From the NCBI GenBank assembly GCA_900546265.1, contig URCA01000044.1:1-28780 (forward strand): 28,780 nucleotides of DNA, given 5' to 3'. Position numbers and translations under genes: made by a program. Source of the DNA: an uncultured Oscillospiraceae bacterium. Lineage in GTDB: Bacteria > Bacillota > Clostridia > Oscillospirales > Acutalibacteraceae. Of this stretch, positions 15,726 to 22,796 are shown piece by piece (position 1 is the stretch's first letter; each line of letters starts with the position of its first letter). The notes under the pieces are model-generated. The model saw only the letters and a list, made by a program, of their open reading frames with translations, was not told where the DNA came from and searched no databases.

Positions 15726-16214
15726 TCACACCTTTCCGGCGGTCTGCGTTTCCCCGGCCATGTCTCGCCGAAGCTCCGCAAGCGCCTTGTACAGGCGGGA
15801 TTTCACTGTGTTCAGGTTGGTCGACGTGACGCGCGCGATGTCGCCCAGCGGCATGTCCTCATAAAAACGGAGCACCACCACGGTGCGCAGCTTGGGAGGC
15901 AGGGCGCTCACCGCCCGATACACGTCCAGGCGCTCAGCGATGTCCCCCTCCTCGCTGGCGAAATCCTCGGGCAGCTCCTCCACCGGCAGGCAGTGCTTGT
16001 TTTTCCGCAGATATCCGAGCCCCTCGTTGACCAGAATGCGGTAAAACCAGGTTCTCATGTAAGCGGGCTCCCGCAGGGTGTGGATGTGAGTCAGGGCCTG
16101 CACCACCGCGTTCTGTACCACGTCCAGCGCGGCGTCCCTGTCCTTGACATAGGTGAAGGCGACCCGGTAGAAGCTGTCCTGATGGGCTTCGATATACTCT
16201 TCCAGCTCCTGCAC
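15726..16214 (-). CDS. ECF-type RNA polymerase sigma-70 factor
   Basis: The 162-residue protein has only regions sigma-2 (about residues 10-75, FYRVAFTYVKDRDAALDVVQNAVVQAL, read in parts) and sigma-4 (about 105-155, LPPKLRTVVVLRFYEDMPLGDIA followed by NLNTVKSRLYKAL), as in extracytoplasmic-function sigma factors. A GTG start is set by AGGAGG 8 nt upstream. With the RsiV-like gene directly behind it, the pair forms a stress-response module. Neighbouring envelope genes (SGNH hydrolase, DUF4358 lipoprotein, MBOAT, DHHW) are likely targets, but no ECF-type promoter motif was identified. Confidence 0.92.
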   Translation of the reverse strand: MQELEEYIEAHQDSFYRVAFTYVKDRDAALDVVQNAVVQALTHIHTLREPAYMRTWFYRILVNEGLGYLRKNKHCLPVEELPEDFASEEGDIAERLDVYRAVSALPPKLRTVVVLRFYEDMPLGDIARVTSTNLNTVKSRLYKALAELRRDMAGETQTAGKV

Positions 16215-16300
16215 GGATACGTCCTCCTTTCCTAGGTAAACGCTGAATAAATCACGTCTGACAGCTCAGCGGCGGCTTGGCGGATCCCACCACATCTGCG

Positions 16301-16771
16301 TCAGGCAAACAGCTTGTCGATGACCGTACGCGCTTCGTCCGGCTTGTCGCAGATGCACAGCAGGACGTATTTTCCCTTGACCTCGACCACTGGATTGTTC
16401 AGCTTGGTCATCTCACCGGGCACATAATTCTCAAAGCCTTCCTTCAGGTCGGCGATGCGCTGATCCACCGCGGTTTTGACCCGGGCAGCGGCGTCCGCAT
16501 CCTTGGCCTCGAAGACGGCGATTTCCTCCGCCGTCGCGCCGGAGCTGACGTAGACCGCGTGCTTGGTCACGTCTCCGTCCTTAACGTCATACAAAGTGGC
16601 GAACGCGGCGTCCGCCGGGGGGGCCAGCTCGTCCTTGAACGTCACCCCGGCCTTGAGATCGTCGGCCGCCTTCTGCACGTCCAGCGTACTCTCTTTTTTG
16701 GAACAGCCCGCCAGGGCGGAAACGCCCAGCAGCAGCGCGGCGGCCAGTGCCGTCCAGTGTGTTTTTCTCAT
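16301..16771 (-). CDS. DUF4358 domain lipoprotein
   Basis: This 156-residue lipoprotein has a signal peptide with lipobox LAGC (acylated C23), followed by a DUF4358-type domain covering the rest (FATLYDVKDGDVTKHAVYVSSGATAEEIAVF region, then VVEVKGKYVLLCICDKPDEA). The family is common in clostridia, often near MBOAT, DHHW and SGNH genes, but its biochemical role is unknown. It lies 87 nt downstream of the SGNH gene and upstream of the sigma factor, on the same strand. Confidence 0.8.
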   Translation of the reverse strand: MRKTHWTALAAALLLGVSALAGCSKKESTLDVQKAADDLKAGVTFKDELAPPADAAFATLYDVKDGDVTKHAVYVSSGATAEEIAVFEAKDADAAARVKTAVDQRIADLKEGFENYVPGEMTKLNNPVVEVKGKYVLLCICDKPDEARTVIDKLFA

Positions 16772-16815
16772 CGTTGTTCTCTCCTCTTTACCTTGTCATC
16801 CTAAACAATCATTCA

Positions 16816-16848
16816 AAGGGAACGGCGGCTTGAATCCTCCGTTCCCTT
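16816..16848 (-). other. Perfect 10-bp stem between SGNH and DUF4358 genes
   Basis: AAGGGAACGG and CCGTTCCCTT enclose a 13-nt loop. On the minus strand it is followed only by TGAATG, so a processing or partial-termination role is more likely than full termination. Confidence 0.4.
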
Positions 16849-16858
16849 ATGAAATGTC

Positions 16859-17722
16859 CTATTTGGTGTGAGTTTTCAGATAGTCCAGCCATTTGTAGCA
16901 GTATTCCCGGTTGAGATGGACGCCGTCGGTGGCGCTGCCCGCCGGCAGCGCGCCGTTGTCCAGGCCCACGGCGTCGGCCACATGCAAGTAGGTTACGCCC
17001 TTTTCCCGGCACATCTGCTCGATAAGCTCGTTATACCGGCTAATCTTCGTGTTGTTATAAATGGCGTCGCCGTCGCTTTTCGCCTTGGTCACCGGCAGGA
17101 TGGACTGGACGTATATCTTGGCGTCCGGCTGAAGCTCCTTGACCTTGTCCACCACTTCGCCGTATTTCTGAATAAACACCTTCTCATAGGCCCAGCCCAG
17201 CTCGTTGACCCCCAGCATGATATAGACCTTTTTGAATGTCTGGTTCTTCATGGCGTCCGGAATGGTGATCTTGCCGCCGCCGGCTTTGACGAATTTCTTG
17301 CTGAAGAAGGTGTCCACCATCAGTCCCTGGGTGGCGTAAAAGGTGGCGTTCGGCAGCCCGGTATACAACTGCAGCCCCTGAGTGCGGGAATCGCCGATGA
17401 AGGCGGCGTCGTCAAAATAGCTGTCGGCCACCTGGCCGGAGCCGATGGCGGTGGTACCGCCGGCAAAGGTCGCCGTGGTGGTTGCCGGCTCCGTCATGGT
17501 GGTGGTTGCCGGCGGGGTTGTGGTGGCCGCCGGCGGCGCGGATGAGCCGGCGGACGAGCTCTCAGGAAGCCAGCCGGTTTTCTGCAAGGCGAAGGCCACG
17601 AGCATGACCACGGCGAACATCACCAGAATCACGATGCTCACCAGAAAGGCAATACGCAGGGCTCTGCGCCGGTGCCTCTTTTTCCTTTTCAGAGCGCTTT
17701 TGCTTTCAGACTGCCGAATCAT
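16859..17722 (-). CDS. Membrane-anchored SGNH/GDSL-type hydrolase
   Basis: This 287-residue protein has a basic N-terminus (residues 11-23), one membrane helix (24-46), a low-complexity Thr/Pro/Ala linker (about 58-95) and an extracytoplasmic SGNH hydrolase domain. Block I is GDSRTQG with nucleophile S112, block III has N173 in GVNELG, and block V is DGVHL with D266 and H269. Such enzymes remove or transfer acyl groups on cell-surface glycans, which fits the MBOAT/DHHW pair downstream. GAAAGGA precedes the ATG. It is the first gene of a colinear minus-strand cluster reaching 12077. Confidence 0.87.
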   Translation of the reverse strand: MIRQSESKSALKRKKRHRRRALRIAFLVSIVILVMFAVVMLVAFALQKTGWLPESSSAGSSAPPAATTTPPATTTMTEPATTTATFAGGTTAIGSGQVADSYFDDAAFIGDSRTQGLQLYTGLPNATFYATQGLMVDTFFSKKFVKAGGGKITIPDAMKNQTFKKVYIMLGVNELGWAYEKVFIQKYGEVVDKVKELQPDAKIYVQSILPVTKAKSDGDAIYNNTKISRYNELIEQMCREKGVTYLHVADAVGLDNGALPAGSATDGVHLNREYCYKWLDYLKTHTK

Positions 17723-17912
17723 CCTGCGTCATCCTTTCCATCTTTCCCGGCCGTTTCACGAGGCTTCTATACGTTAGATGTCTCCGCGGGGAAAAAAGTT
17801 TATGAAAGAAAAAATTTTTTCCCGGCGATAGTATGTCCGCCTTAGGAAAAATCATCACCCTGCGGCGGAAAAATCTTCCTATGGTTTCACAAAGCAACGG
17901 AGCTCTACCAAT

Positions 17913-17940
17913 AGTATACCACGCCCGGACGGGCTGCCAA
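17913..17940 (-). promoter_or_regulatory. Promoter of the SGNH envelope cluster
   Basis: On the minus strand TTGGCA (17935-17940) and TATACT (17913-17918) are separated by 16 bp. The predicted leader is about 185 nt long. A housekeeping type promoter here suggests the cluster is not wholly dependent on its own ECF sigma factor. Confidence 0.6.
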
Positions 17941-18028
17941 GGGGAAAAAGGAAATTTCAGAAAGCCTTCAGAATCTTCTTGCCGTTTGTTTTCATTTTTA
18001 GCCGCCGGTCCGCAAAACGCCTGATCGC

Positions 18029-18062
18029 AAGAGGCGGCTGTCCCGCAGAACAGCCGCCCCTT
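18029..18062 (-). terminator. Hairpin after the UroD-like gene
   Basis: CAAGAGGCGGCTGT and ACAGCCGCCCCTTG form a 14-bp stem with one mismatch and an 8-nt loop, starting two bases past the stop codon. The T-tract is poor on the minus strand, so efficiency is uncertain. Confidence 0.55.
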
Positions 18063-18064
18063 GT

Positions 18065-19183
18065 TTATTTCATGCCGAACATGTCCCGCTTGCGATCAAG
18101 ATAGAACAGATAGTCTTCCTCCCGCACGTCGGGGGGACAGCGGTGGTCACAGAAGGGGATGTAGCCTCCCCGTTCCACCAGCGGGGCCACACTCTCGAGA
18201 TAGGCCCGGATGGCGTCCCGCCCCGCCTTGAGCTGCATTTTGTCGATGCCGCCCATGATCCGCAGATCCTTGCCGTACGCCGCCAGCAGCTCAGCCGGAT
18301 GGCAGCAGCCGTTGACCTCGTAGGGGAACATGCAGTTGACCCCGCCCTCCAGGAAATAGTCGAGAATGGGCCGGATGTCCCCGTCGCAGTCCATGTACCA
18401 GATATCCACGCCGTGGGCCTTCAGCTTTTGATGGATCCGTTTATATCGGGGCATGACCACGTCCCGAAAGAACGCTGGGGTCACGATGGGGCCGTTTTTG
18501 AAGCAGATATCCTCCCAGCCGGAGGCAAAATCAAAATCGAAATGAGGCAGCAGCTGATCGAGCGTCTGCTCCACCAGCACGCAGCAGGTTTCCACCATGT
18601 CCTCCACCATGGCGGGGTAATCGTACATGGCGTAGCACAGTCCCTCGAAGGTGAGCATATCCCGTATCTTGCCGATCATGGAGCCCACATCGACGCCCAG
18701 GGGATAATCCCGGTCGGCGGGATGGGCTTTCTTCAGGGCTTCCACGTCGATGACCCGCCCCTCCGGCCGGAATCGTTCCGCCTTCACCCGCTTCCAGTCG
18801 TCGGGGGTGCAGACCGTGGCCTTCAAAAAATGGGGGATAGTGTCGTGGGCGTCCCGGGGCACCTCGGCCAGCAGGCCGTCTCCGTTCATGATGATACGGG
18901 TGTCCGCCGTTTCCTCCACCACCTGGTAGGGGAAGGGCGGCTCCATCCACCAGCTGCCCCCGATGACGCACAGGCGGTCGAACTGGAAAAACACGTCGGC
19001 CTCCCCGTTGCTGCGGATCCCGTTTTTCCGGAACATCTCCCACTCGGTGAAATTCTCGTCCCAATATCCGAATTCCATATGAAACGTGCGATCGATGGGC
19101 CGGTAATGCATCTGGGCGTTGAACCTGTCCCGGTCGGTCATGGTTCCCTTCCATTTTTGCCGGATCGGCTGAATTTCCGCCAT
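18065..19183 (-). CDS. Uroporphyrinogen decarboxylase-fold methyltransferase
   Basis: This 372-residue protein has the UroD fold but belongs to the MtaA/CmuA-like branch rather than HemE, judging by its sequence and by neighbours encoding a corrinoid protein and a reductive activator. Branch-typical stretches are MTDRDRFNAQMHYRPIDRTF, YPLGVDVGSMIGKIRDMLTFEG (in parts), VDIWYMDCDGDI and the C-terminal PPDVREEDYLFYLDRKRDMFG. MtaA binds catalytic zinc through H-x-C and a later Cys; here C266 and the cluster C345-x-H347-x-C349 could serve, but this is inference. It probably moves a methyl group to or from the corrinoid protein at 24082. AAGGGAG sets the ATG. It is divergent from the AraC regulator. 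Confidence 0.85.
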   Translation of the reverse strand: MAEIQPIRQKWKGTMTDRDRFNAQMHYRPIDRTFHMEFGYWDENFTEWEMFRKNGIRSNGEADVFFQFDRLCVIGGSWWMEPPFPYQVVEETADTRIIMNGDGLLAEVPRDAHDTIPHFLKATVCTPDDWKRVKAERFRPEGRVIDVEALKKAHPADRDYPLGVDVGSMIGKIRDMLTFEGLCYAMYDYPAMVEDMVETCCVLVEQTLDQLLPHFDFDFASGWEDICFKNGPIVTPAFFRDVVMPRYKRIHQKLKAHGVDIWYMDCDGDIRPILDYFLEGGVNCMFPYEVNGCCHPAELLAAYGKDLRIMGGIDKMQLKAGRDAIRAYLESVAPLVERGGYIPFCDHRCPPDVREEDYLFYLDRKRDMFGMK

Positions 19184-19267
19184 GCTTTCGCTCCCTTTCT
19201 CGTTGGCTTTGCCCTCAGTGTAGCATAGCGCGCCGCGGGAAGCCAGAGGAAAATCTGCCATAAAAGA

Positions 19268-19280
19268 ACAGAAAAATGCT
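19268..19280 (-). promoter_or_regulatory. ATTTTTCTGT box upstream of the UroD-like gene
   Basis: On the minus strand AGCATTTTTCTGT matches the box in the promoters at 20208 and 24014 (ATTTTTCTAT). A weak -10-like TATGCT lies 40 bp further on, exactly twice the 20-bp spacing seen at the other two sites, with a diverged repeat (ATTTTCCT) between. It also abuts the -35 of the divergent araC promoter. Confidence 0.45.
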
Positions 19281-19281
19281 C

Positions 19282-19309
19282 TTGCAATTTGCGGCCGGGG
19301 CGGTACAAT
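19282..19309 (+). promoter_or_regulatory. Promoter of the AraC regulator
   Basis: TTGCAA (19282-19287), a 16-bp spacer and TACAAT (19304-19309). The ATG at 19308 falls inside the -10 element and so cannot be the translation start. Confidence 0.7.
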
Positions 19310-19346
19310 GAAAACAGAACGAACAGGGAGACAAAGGGGGATGCCC

Positions 19347-20165
19347 ATGCTTTATGATTACAGCGGGCCGGGCGCGTTCACCCCCGTGCCGGTCTGCCCT
19401 TCCTCCGGCCCAGCGGAAGGGCCGCTGATCCGTCTGGAAAGCCTCTGCCATTTCGACGCGGTGAGCACCTACCGGGTAATCCGGGACGGCCTGCCGGAGC
19501 TGCTGTTCGCCTACACCCAGGGCGGGGAGGGGCGGCTGACCTACCAGGGGGTCGCCCATACGCTGCGCCGGGGCGACGCGTTCCTGGTCGACTGCCGGGA
19601 CTGGCATCGCTACGAAACGGCGGGGGAGCACTGGGATTTCCTGTGGATGCATCTGAGCGGGGAGCTTGCCTTTTCCTTCGCCCGGTATATCTGGGAGCGG
19701 CGGGGGCCGGTGGTGTCCGGCGGGCCCGCCTTCGCCGCCGGCTGGCAGGCGGTGCTGGAGCTGGTGCGGCACAACGATCCCCGCGCCGAGGCGGCGGTGT
19801 CCGCCGCCGTCTATCAGCTGCTGTCCCTGTTCCTTCTGCCCCGCGGCATGGATGAACGCATCGAGCAGGCCGCGGCCTATATCCAGGAGCACTGCGCCGA
19901 GCCGCTGCCGGTGGAAGCCCTGGCCCGGTTAGCCTGTATGAGTCCCTATCATTTCCAGCGCCGCTTCAAGGAAGAAACCGGCCTGACCGTCCATCAATAC
20001 CTCAACCGCCAGCGGGTGGGCCGGGCCAAGCAGCTGCTGTTGTCCACGGCGCTGCCGGTGTCCAAAATCGCGGAACAGACCGGCTTTTCCGGCAGCTCCC
20101 ACCTGGCCGCCGTGTTCAAAGCCATGACCGGCCAGGCGCCCCGGGACTACCGCCGCCGGCTGTAA
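19347..20165 (+). CDS. AraC family transcriptional regulator with cupin-like sensor domain
   Basis: This 272-residue protein has an N-terminal AraC-type ligand-binding beta-barrel (about residues 25-120, ending DAFLVDCRDWHRYETAG) and two C-terminal helix-turn-helix units (about 172-270, PVEALARLACMSPYHFQRRFKEE in parts, then VSKIAEQTGFSGSSHLAAVFK). ATG 19347 has AAGGGGG 6 nt upstream; the ATG at 19341 touches the Shine-Dalgarno sequence and one at 19308 lies in the promoter. It is divergent from the UroD-like gene and probably controls the corrinoid cluster. The shared ATTTTTCT(A/G)T box is a candidate binding site. The ligand is unknown. Confidence 0.9.
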   Translation: MLYDYSGPGAFTPVPVCPSSGPAEGPLIRLESLCHFDAVSTYRVIRDGLPELLFAYTQGGEGRLTYQGVAHTLRRGDAFLVDCRDWHRYETAGEHWDFLWMHLSGELAFSFARYIWERRGPVVSGGPAFAAGWQAVLELVRHNDPRAEAAVSAAVYQLLSLFLLPRGMDERIEQAAAYIQEHCAEPLPVEALARLACMSPYHFQRRFKEETGLTVHQYLNRQRVGRAKQLLLSTALPVSKIAEQTGFSGSSHLAAVFKAMTGQAPRDYRRRL

Positions 20166-20207
20166 GCGGTAAGCCACAAGGCAAATATATTCCAAAAAAC
20201 CAAAGCA

Positions 20208-20242
20208 TTTTTCTATCGTTCTGCCCGCCGGTTGGGTATACT
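20208..20242 (+). promoter_or_regulatory. Orphan promoter with TTTTTCTAT box
   Basis: TTTTTCTAT (20208-20216), exactly 20 bp, then TATACT (20237-20242). The layout is that of the corrinoid-gene promoter at 24014-24048. There is no good -35, which suggests activator dependence. It points rightward, yet the next gene (20260) is on the opposite strand and ends there, so any transcript would be antisense to the activator gene. Confidence 0.5.
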
Positions 20243-20259
20243 GGTAGCGCCCGGCCGGT

Positions 20260-21849
20260 TCAGGCGAAATACATGCCGTCGATATAGGCGTCCATGAAGC
20301 CGGGGTGAGAGGACAGCTCCACTGTCCGCACGGCGGCGGGCATCCCTTCCGCCTCCCGGCGGATGGGATCGCTGAGCAGCACCATGGCCGCCCCCGCCCC
20401 CGCCGCATTGCCCACGGCCCGCGCCTTGGCGGCGAAGCCGGCGGGGAACAGGCCAATCCGTTCGGCCGAGACCGGGTCGATGCGGCTGCCGAAGCCCCCG
20501 GCGACCACCAGCTCGGCGATCGCCTCCGCCTGAAGCCCGGCCTCGGCGATCAGGGTGCGCATCCCGGCGCAGATGGCGGATTTGGCCAGCTGCACCGCCC
20601 GGATATCCTTCTGGGTCAGCCGGACGGCGGTGCCCGGCAGGCGGAAGGCCGGCTGACCATCGCATTCCTCTACATAAGCGGTGAAGGCGTGGCTTTCCTC
20701 ATCGATGAGGCCGGTGTCTTGAATAACGCCGGCTTCGCAAAGAGCCGCCACCGCGTCCACCAGGCCGGAGCCGCAGATGCCCTGCGCCTCGCCGCCGCCC
20801 AGCACGTCGCACACCATGGTCAGCCCCTCCAGCCGCACCCGGTAGATGGCCCCGGTGCGAGCCATCACCCCCTGGTGGATGCCCGCGCCCTCCAGGGCGG
20901 GGCCCGCCGCCGTGGAGCAGCAGAGCAGCCGGCCGTCCGCCGCCAGGGCCATTTCCCCGTTGGTGCCGATGTCCACCAGCAGGCGGGGCGGCCCCGCGGG
21001 CACCCGGCCCTCCCGGTAGAAGCCCGCCGCCAGCAGGGCGGTGGTGATGTCCGCCCCCACATAGGCGGACAGACAGGCCGGCAGATACACCCGGCAGTCC
21101 GGGGAGAGGGGAAGCGCAAGCGCCTGAGGGGCGACGAACTGCCCAAAGCCGCAGTCCATGGCGAAGGGCGCGGCCACGATGGAGGCCGGATGCCGCTCGG
21201 TGAGCAGATAGAGCATGGCGGTGTTCCCGGTGAGCACCACGCTGTCAATGGCGTCCATCGGCAGGCCGGCCTGCCCGCACAGGCCGGCGAGCAGACGGGA
21301 GAGGCATTCCCGGATGGCGGCCGCCAGCTCGGGGGACTTGCCGTTCATGGCCTGCTCCAGTCGGGAGACCACGTCCGCGCCGAACACCGCCTGGGGGTTC
21401 TTCTCCGACTGGGTGGCCAGCAGCGCGCCGTCCGCGAGCCGGTAGAGGTAGGCTGCCACCGTGGTGGTGCCGATGTCCACCGCCGTGCCCCACTGCCGGC
21501 CCCAGGGAGCCCGGGTGAAAACGGGCATGGCCCCCTCGGTGAGAATGGCGTCCCCCGCTGCCCCGCCGGACAGCCGCAGCACCGCGTCCCCCGTCAACTC
21601 GGCCATGCAGGCGAAGCGGAGCCCCGCGGCTTTTTCCTCCGCCGTCAGCAGGGCAGTCTCTCTTTCGCTCATGGGGGAAACGCCGCCGCTCACCAACGCC
21701 TTGCATTTCAGGCAGCGCTGCCGCCCGCCGCAGGGCATATCCACCGGCACGCCGTTGTCCGCGAGCAGGCGGTAGAGGGAGACGGGTGGCGTGAAGGACA
21801 GGACGCGGGAGCCCCCGGGGCTCTGGATGGTAAGTGTGCAGGCCGGCAT
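20260..21849 (-). CDS. Corrinoid activation protein, RACo/AcsV type (2Fe-2S plus ASKHA ATPase)
   Basis: This 529-residue protein reductively re-activates corrinoid proteins whose Co(I) has been oxidised to Co(II), driving the uphill electron transfer with ATP. The N-terminus is a plant-type ferredoxin domain with 2Fe-2S ligands C40, C46, C49 and C81 (CGGRQRCLKC, then FAC). The large C-terminal ASKHA part shows phosphate motifs AVDIGTTTVAAYLY and LLVDIGTNGEMAL, VVLTGNTAM and GICGSGLVDAVAAL. This matches RACo rather than RamA, which carries C-terminal 4Fe-4S motifs. AAAGGCGG lies 8 nt before ATG 21849. Its partner is expected to be the corrinoid protein at 24082. Confidence 0.92.
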   Translation of the reverse strand: MPACTLTIQSPGGSRVLSFTPPVSLYRLLADNGVPVDMPCGGRQRCLKCKALVSGGVSPMSERETALLTAEEKAAGLRFACMAELTGDAVLRLSGGAAGDAILTEGAMPVFTRAPWGRQWGTAVDIGTTTVAAYLYRLADGALLATQSEKNPQAVFGADVVSRLEQAMNGKSPELAAAIRECLSRLLAGLCGQAGLPMDAIDSVVLTGNTAMLYLLTERHPASIVAAPFAMDCGFGQFVAPQALALPLSPDCRVYLPACLSAYVGADITTALLAAGFYREGRVPAGPPRLLVDIGTNGEMALAADGRLLCCSTAAGPALEGAGIHQGVMARTGAIYRVRLEGLTMVCDVLGGGEAQGICGSGLVDAVAALCEAGVIQDTGLIDEESHAFTAYVEECDGQPAFRLPGTAVRLTQKDIRAVQLAKSAICAGMRTLIAEAGLQAEAIAELVVAGGFGSRIDPVSAERIGLFPAGFAAKARAVGNAAGAGAAMVLLSDPIRREAEGMPAAVRTVELSSHPGFMDAYIDGMYFA

Positions 21850-21882
21850 GGTCGCACCGCCTTTCTTGTGTTCGATGGCTAC

Positions 21883-21891
21883 AGTATACCA
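21883..21891 (-). promoter_or_regulatory. Extended -10 promoter of the activator gene
   Basis: On the minus strand TGGTATACT provides a TGn extended -10 element about 35 nt before the ATG. No clear -35 is visible. A TTTTTCT heptamer lies upstream on the same strand at about 21943-21949. Confidence 0.5.
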
Positions 21892-21949
21892 TAGGCCGCG
21901 TCCGGGGGCTTGCAGTATATTTCGAAATTTCGGATTCGGTTGAGAAAAA

Positions 21950-21967
21950 CCGCCCGCCGGCGGGCGG
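21950..21967. repeat. Perfect 18-bp GC palindrome upstream of DUF1638
   Basis: CCGCCCGCCGGCGGGCGG is preceded by GAAAAA and followed by CGATTATC. It lies in the 147-nt space between the divergent activator and DUF1638 genes. It may be a 5' leader hairpin of the DUF1638 transcript or, on the minus strand where it precedes GTTTTTC, a terminator for antisense transcription. Confidence 0.5.
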
Positions 21968-21996
21968 CGATTATCGGAAAAGGATGGAGCTTGCGT

Positions 21997-22749
21997 ATGC
22001 GGATTCACATCATCGCCTGCCGGGTGCTGACCCGGGAGTTGAGCTATCTTATCTCCCAAAGCCCTCACACGGTGGATATCACCTGGCTACCCCAAGGGCT
22101 GCACGATACGCCTGAGAAGCTGCGGGCGCTGATTGCCGACGCCATCGACGGGCTGTACCGGCAGCGGGAGCAGCGGATGCTCAAGCATTTTCCCGACGTC
22201 ATCGTCCTGGGCTACGGCCTGTGCTCCAACGGCGTGGTGGGGCTCGAAAGCCGGGACATTCCCCTGGTTATCCCCCGCACGGACGACTGCATCGCCCTGT
22301 TCCTCGGCTCCCAGGAACGGTATCTGCGCCTGTTTGAGGAATACAACGGCACCTATTGGCTCAACAATGGCTGGATCGAGACCGCCTATATCCCCTCGCT
22401 GGAGATGAAGGAGGAGATGCGGGAGGATTACATCCGGCGGTACGGGGAGGAGAACGCGGAATTTCTCCTGGAGCAGGACAGCCTGTGGATCGGCAATTAC
22501 AACACCTGCGGGTATATCGGCTCGCCGATCTACCGCAACCCGGGCCACCCGGCCCTGGCCCGCCAGGTGGCGGCGATCAACGGGTGGAAATACGCCGAAT
22601 TTGAGGGGGACATCCGCCTGCTGCGGATGATGACGGAGGGGACCTGGACCGACGAGGAGTTCTGTATCTGCCCGCCCCGTCACCGGGTGGAGGCGGAGTA
22701 CACCGGGAAAAAAATACAGGCTGTACCGCTGGGGGCCGATGCGGTATAA
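21997..22749 (+). CDS. DUF1638 domain protein associated with corrinoid methyl transfer
   Basis: This 250-residue soluble protein matches DUF1638 from its start (MRIHIIACRVLTRELSYL). Further family landmarks are VLGYGLCSNGVVGL, RTDDCIALFLGSQERY and NTCGYIGSPIYRNPGH. Several cysteines (in IIAC, GLCS, DDCI, NTCG and FCIC) could bind a metal or cofactor. The family has no proven function but recurs beside corrinoid methyltransferase genes in methanogens and acetogens, as here. GGAG lies 7 nt before the ATG. The stop codon overlaps the -10-like TATAAT (22745-22750) in front of the next gene. Confidence 0.82.
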   Translation: MRIHIIACRVLTRELSYLISQSPHTVDITWLPQGLHDTPEKLRALIADAIDGLYRQREQRMLKHFPDVIVLGYGLCSNGVVGLESRDIPLVIPRTDDCIALFLGSQERYLRLFEEYNGTYWLNNGWIETAYIPSLEMKEEMREDYIRRYGEENAEFLLEQDSLWIGNYNTCGYIGSPIYRNPGHPALARQVAAINGWKYAEFEGDIRLLRMMTEGTWTDEEFCICPPRHRVEAEYTGKKIQAVPLGADAV

Positions 22750-22796
22750 TGGTGGATAGTGACAGATAGCCGGATGGCGGGGAAGGAGGAAACGGT

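Larger units (their letters stand above)
17723..18064. other. 342-nt non-coding gap
   Basis: The gap holds the leader and promoter of the SGNH gene and the 3' hairpin of the UroD-like gene. The AT-rich part at 17795-17825 has an interrupted A-run and T-run that could pair weakly. A 63-codon frame at 17833-18024 has no plausible ribosome-binding site or recognisable product and is not annotated. Confidence 0.6.

Noticed and set aside
16816..16848. Strong intrinsic terminator between the SGNH and DUF4358 genes
   Set aside because: The stem is perfect, but there is no T-tract on the minus strand, so only partial termination or processing is supported.
17833..18024. A 63-codon open frame in the gap after the SGNH gene
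   Set aside because: No ribosome-binding site, no recognisable product, and it overlaps the SGNH promoter. It is probably a chance frame.
18065..19183. Assignment of the UroD-like gene as hemE (heme biosynthesis)
   Set aside because: The sequence lacks the HemE N-terminal RQAGRY-type motif, carries a methyltransferase-branch C-terminus and sits with corrinoid genes, with no heme genes nearby.
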